A DNA stretch of 64,000 bases from Phymatolithon calcareum (lineage: Eukaryota; Rhodophyta; Florideophyceae; Hapalidiales). The stretch is from assembly GCA_977006965.1 (NCBI GenBank), contig OZ345367.1, positions 124,001-188,000 of the forward strand. Direction: 5' to 3'. A model generated the notes under the pieces. That model had not been told where the DNA came from, did not search any database, and saw nothing but the letters and a program-made list of their open reading frames with translations. The translations under genes and the position numbers were made by a program. Every line of letters begins with the position of its first letter. Positions within the stretch are counted from its first letter, which is position 1. This document shows positions 63,502 through 64,000 of the stretch, piece by piece.

Positions 63502-64000
63502 TTACGGGCAATTCCTGGGACAATTGCCGCCGCAGATCGGACAATGGGGAGCACCCGGTGCATTTTGCCAGCACCATAGGCCGCTCCCGCTCGTGGTGCA
63601 AAACTGGTTGGACTGATGACCAGCACAGTTGAAGCCTGGACACAAGCGGCAACCGCATGGACCTGGAGAGTCAATGTCGCCTCTGCGATTGCCGAGGTAG
63701 ACATGATACGTTCCTTGAGGCGCCGACCAAGTTGCCGATGCGCACGGCTGAACCTGAGTGCAAGTATCGGCGCCGGCGGGATAAACGTCAGGCGAGTTGA
63801 TGGACGTAGCGACATGCGTTCCACCGTCCGGCGCAACGACCGTCATGGGGATATTGTAGCCGGCATTGTATGAGATGTCATAGTAATCTCTGCGCGAAGC
63901 ATGATCAGAAGTGATCTCGAAGAGCGAGCCCGGGTTGGCGGTGCCAAAGTTGTAACCCCAGTTGTCTTGCGGCCGCCATCCGAAGTGGGATTCGAGGGTC
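63502..64000 (-). CDS. Thaumatin-like protein, N-terminal part off the window
   Basis: The open frame enters at 64000 and stops at TAA 63504-63502, giving 165 residues. It contains the family stretch DYYDISYNAGYNIPMTV (compare the usual DFYDVS-DGYN-PM-V) after GSLFEITSD. The C-terminal part is rich in cysteine and glycine (GCRLCPGFNCAGHQ and CPICGGNCPRNCP), unlike the usual plant C-terminus, so it may be a divergent subgroup or carry an extra Cys-rich tail. Such proteins are secreted, disulfide-stabilised and often antifungal or wall-related in plants and fungi. The N-terminal signal region cannot be seen. Confidence 0.78.
   Translation of the reverse strand, partial: TLESHFGWRPQDNWGYNFGTANPGSLFEITSDHASRRDYYDISYNAGYNIPMTVVAPDGGTHVATSINSPDVYPAGADTCTQVQPCASATWSAPQGTYHVYLGNRRGDIDSPGPCGCRLCPGFNCAGHQSNQFCTTSGSGLWCWQNAPGAPHCPICGGNCPRNCP

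Overview
The window is nuclear DNA of a eukaryote. Most genes are single long ORFs. The few introns I can place are short (84-123 nt, GT-AG), and two proteins carry N-terminal extensions that look like organelle targeting peptides. A nuclear bL33 gene of mitochondrial type, a predicted plastid protein, intron-poor compact genes and islands of LINE, hAT and LTR sequence would suit a red alga. That taxonomic guess is an inference from gene structure and content; no marker gene here proves it.

Layout. Positions 1-7,600 form a gene-dense block: KRI1 (ribosome biogenesis, 3' end cut by the window edge), a coiled-coil protein, bL33, a three-exon KXD1 homologue, a convergent two-exon membrane protein whose stop lies four bases from the KXD1 stop, a small hypothetical ORF and an SDR with enoyl-reductase active-site spacing. 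Positions 7,600-38,000 are mostly mobile-element debris: many 5'-truncated copies of non-LTR retrotransposons, two related hAT-type elements with 8-bp target duplications, a tyrosine recombinase gene broken by one TGA, an ORF with a possible GCR1_C-like DNA-binding domain, a solo LTR, and two decayed NB-WD40 genes. Positions 38,000-47,300 are sparse, with a secreted peptidoglycan-peptidase-like protein, a conserved plastid-type protein, and an inverted pair of LTRs. Positions 47,300-64,000 are gene-dense again: a divergent SDR lacking its catalytic lysine, a membrane/coiled-coil protein, a protein with three ~74-residue repeats, an HtrA protease with one intron, a large propeller/coiled-coil protein divergent from an RlmI-type rRNA methyltransferase, a secreted protein built of ~38-residue repeats, and the C-terminal part of a thaumatin-like protein.

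Two signals stand out. First, non-coding DNA carries many perfect or near-perfect palindromes with arms of 8 to ~40 bp and loops of 0-5 nt, including three beside or between the two NB-WD40 pseudogenes. Second, there are two unrecognised repeat proteins (51,304-52,308 and 61,261-62,844). I saw no CRISPR array, rRNA or convincing tRNA gene.
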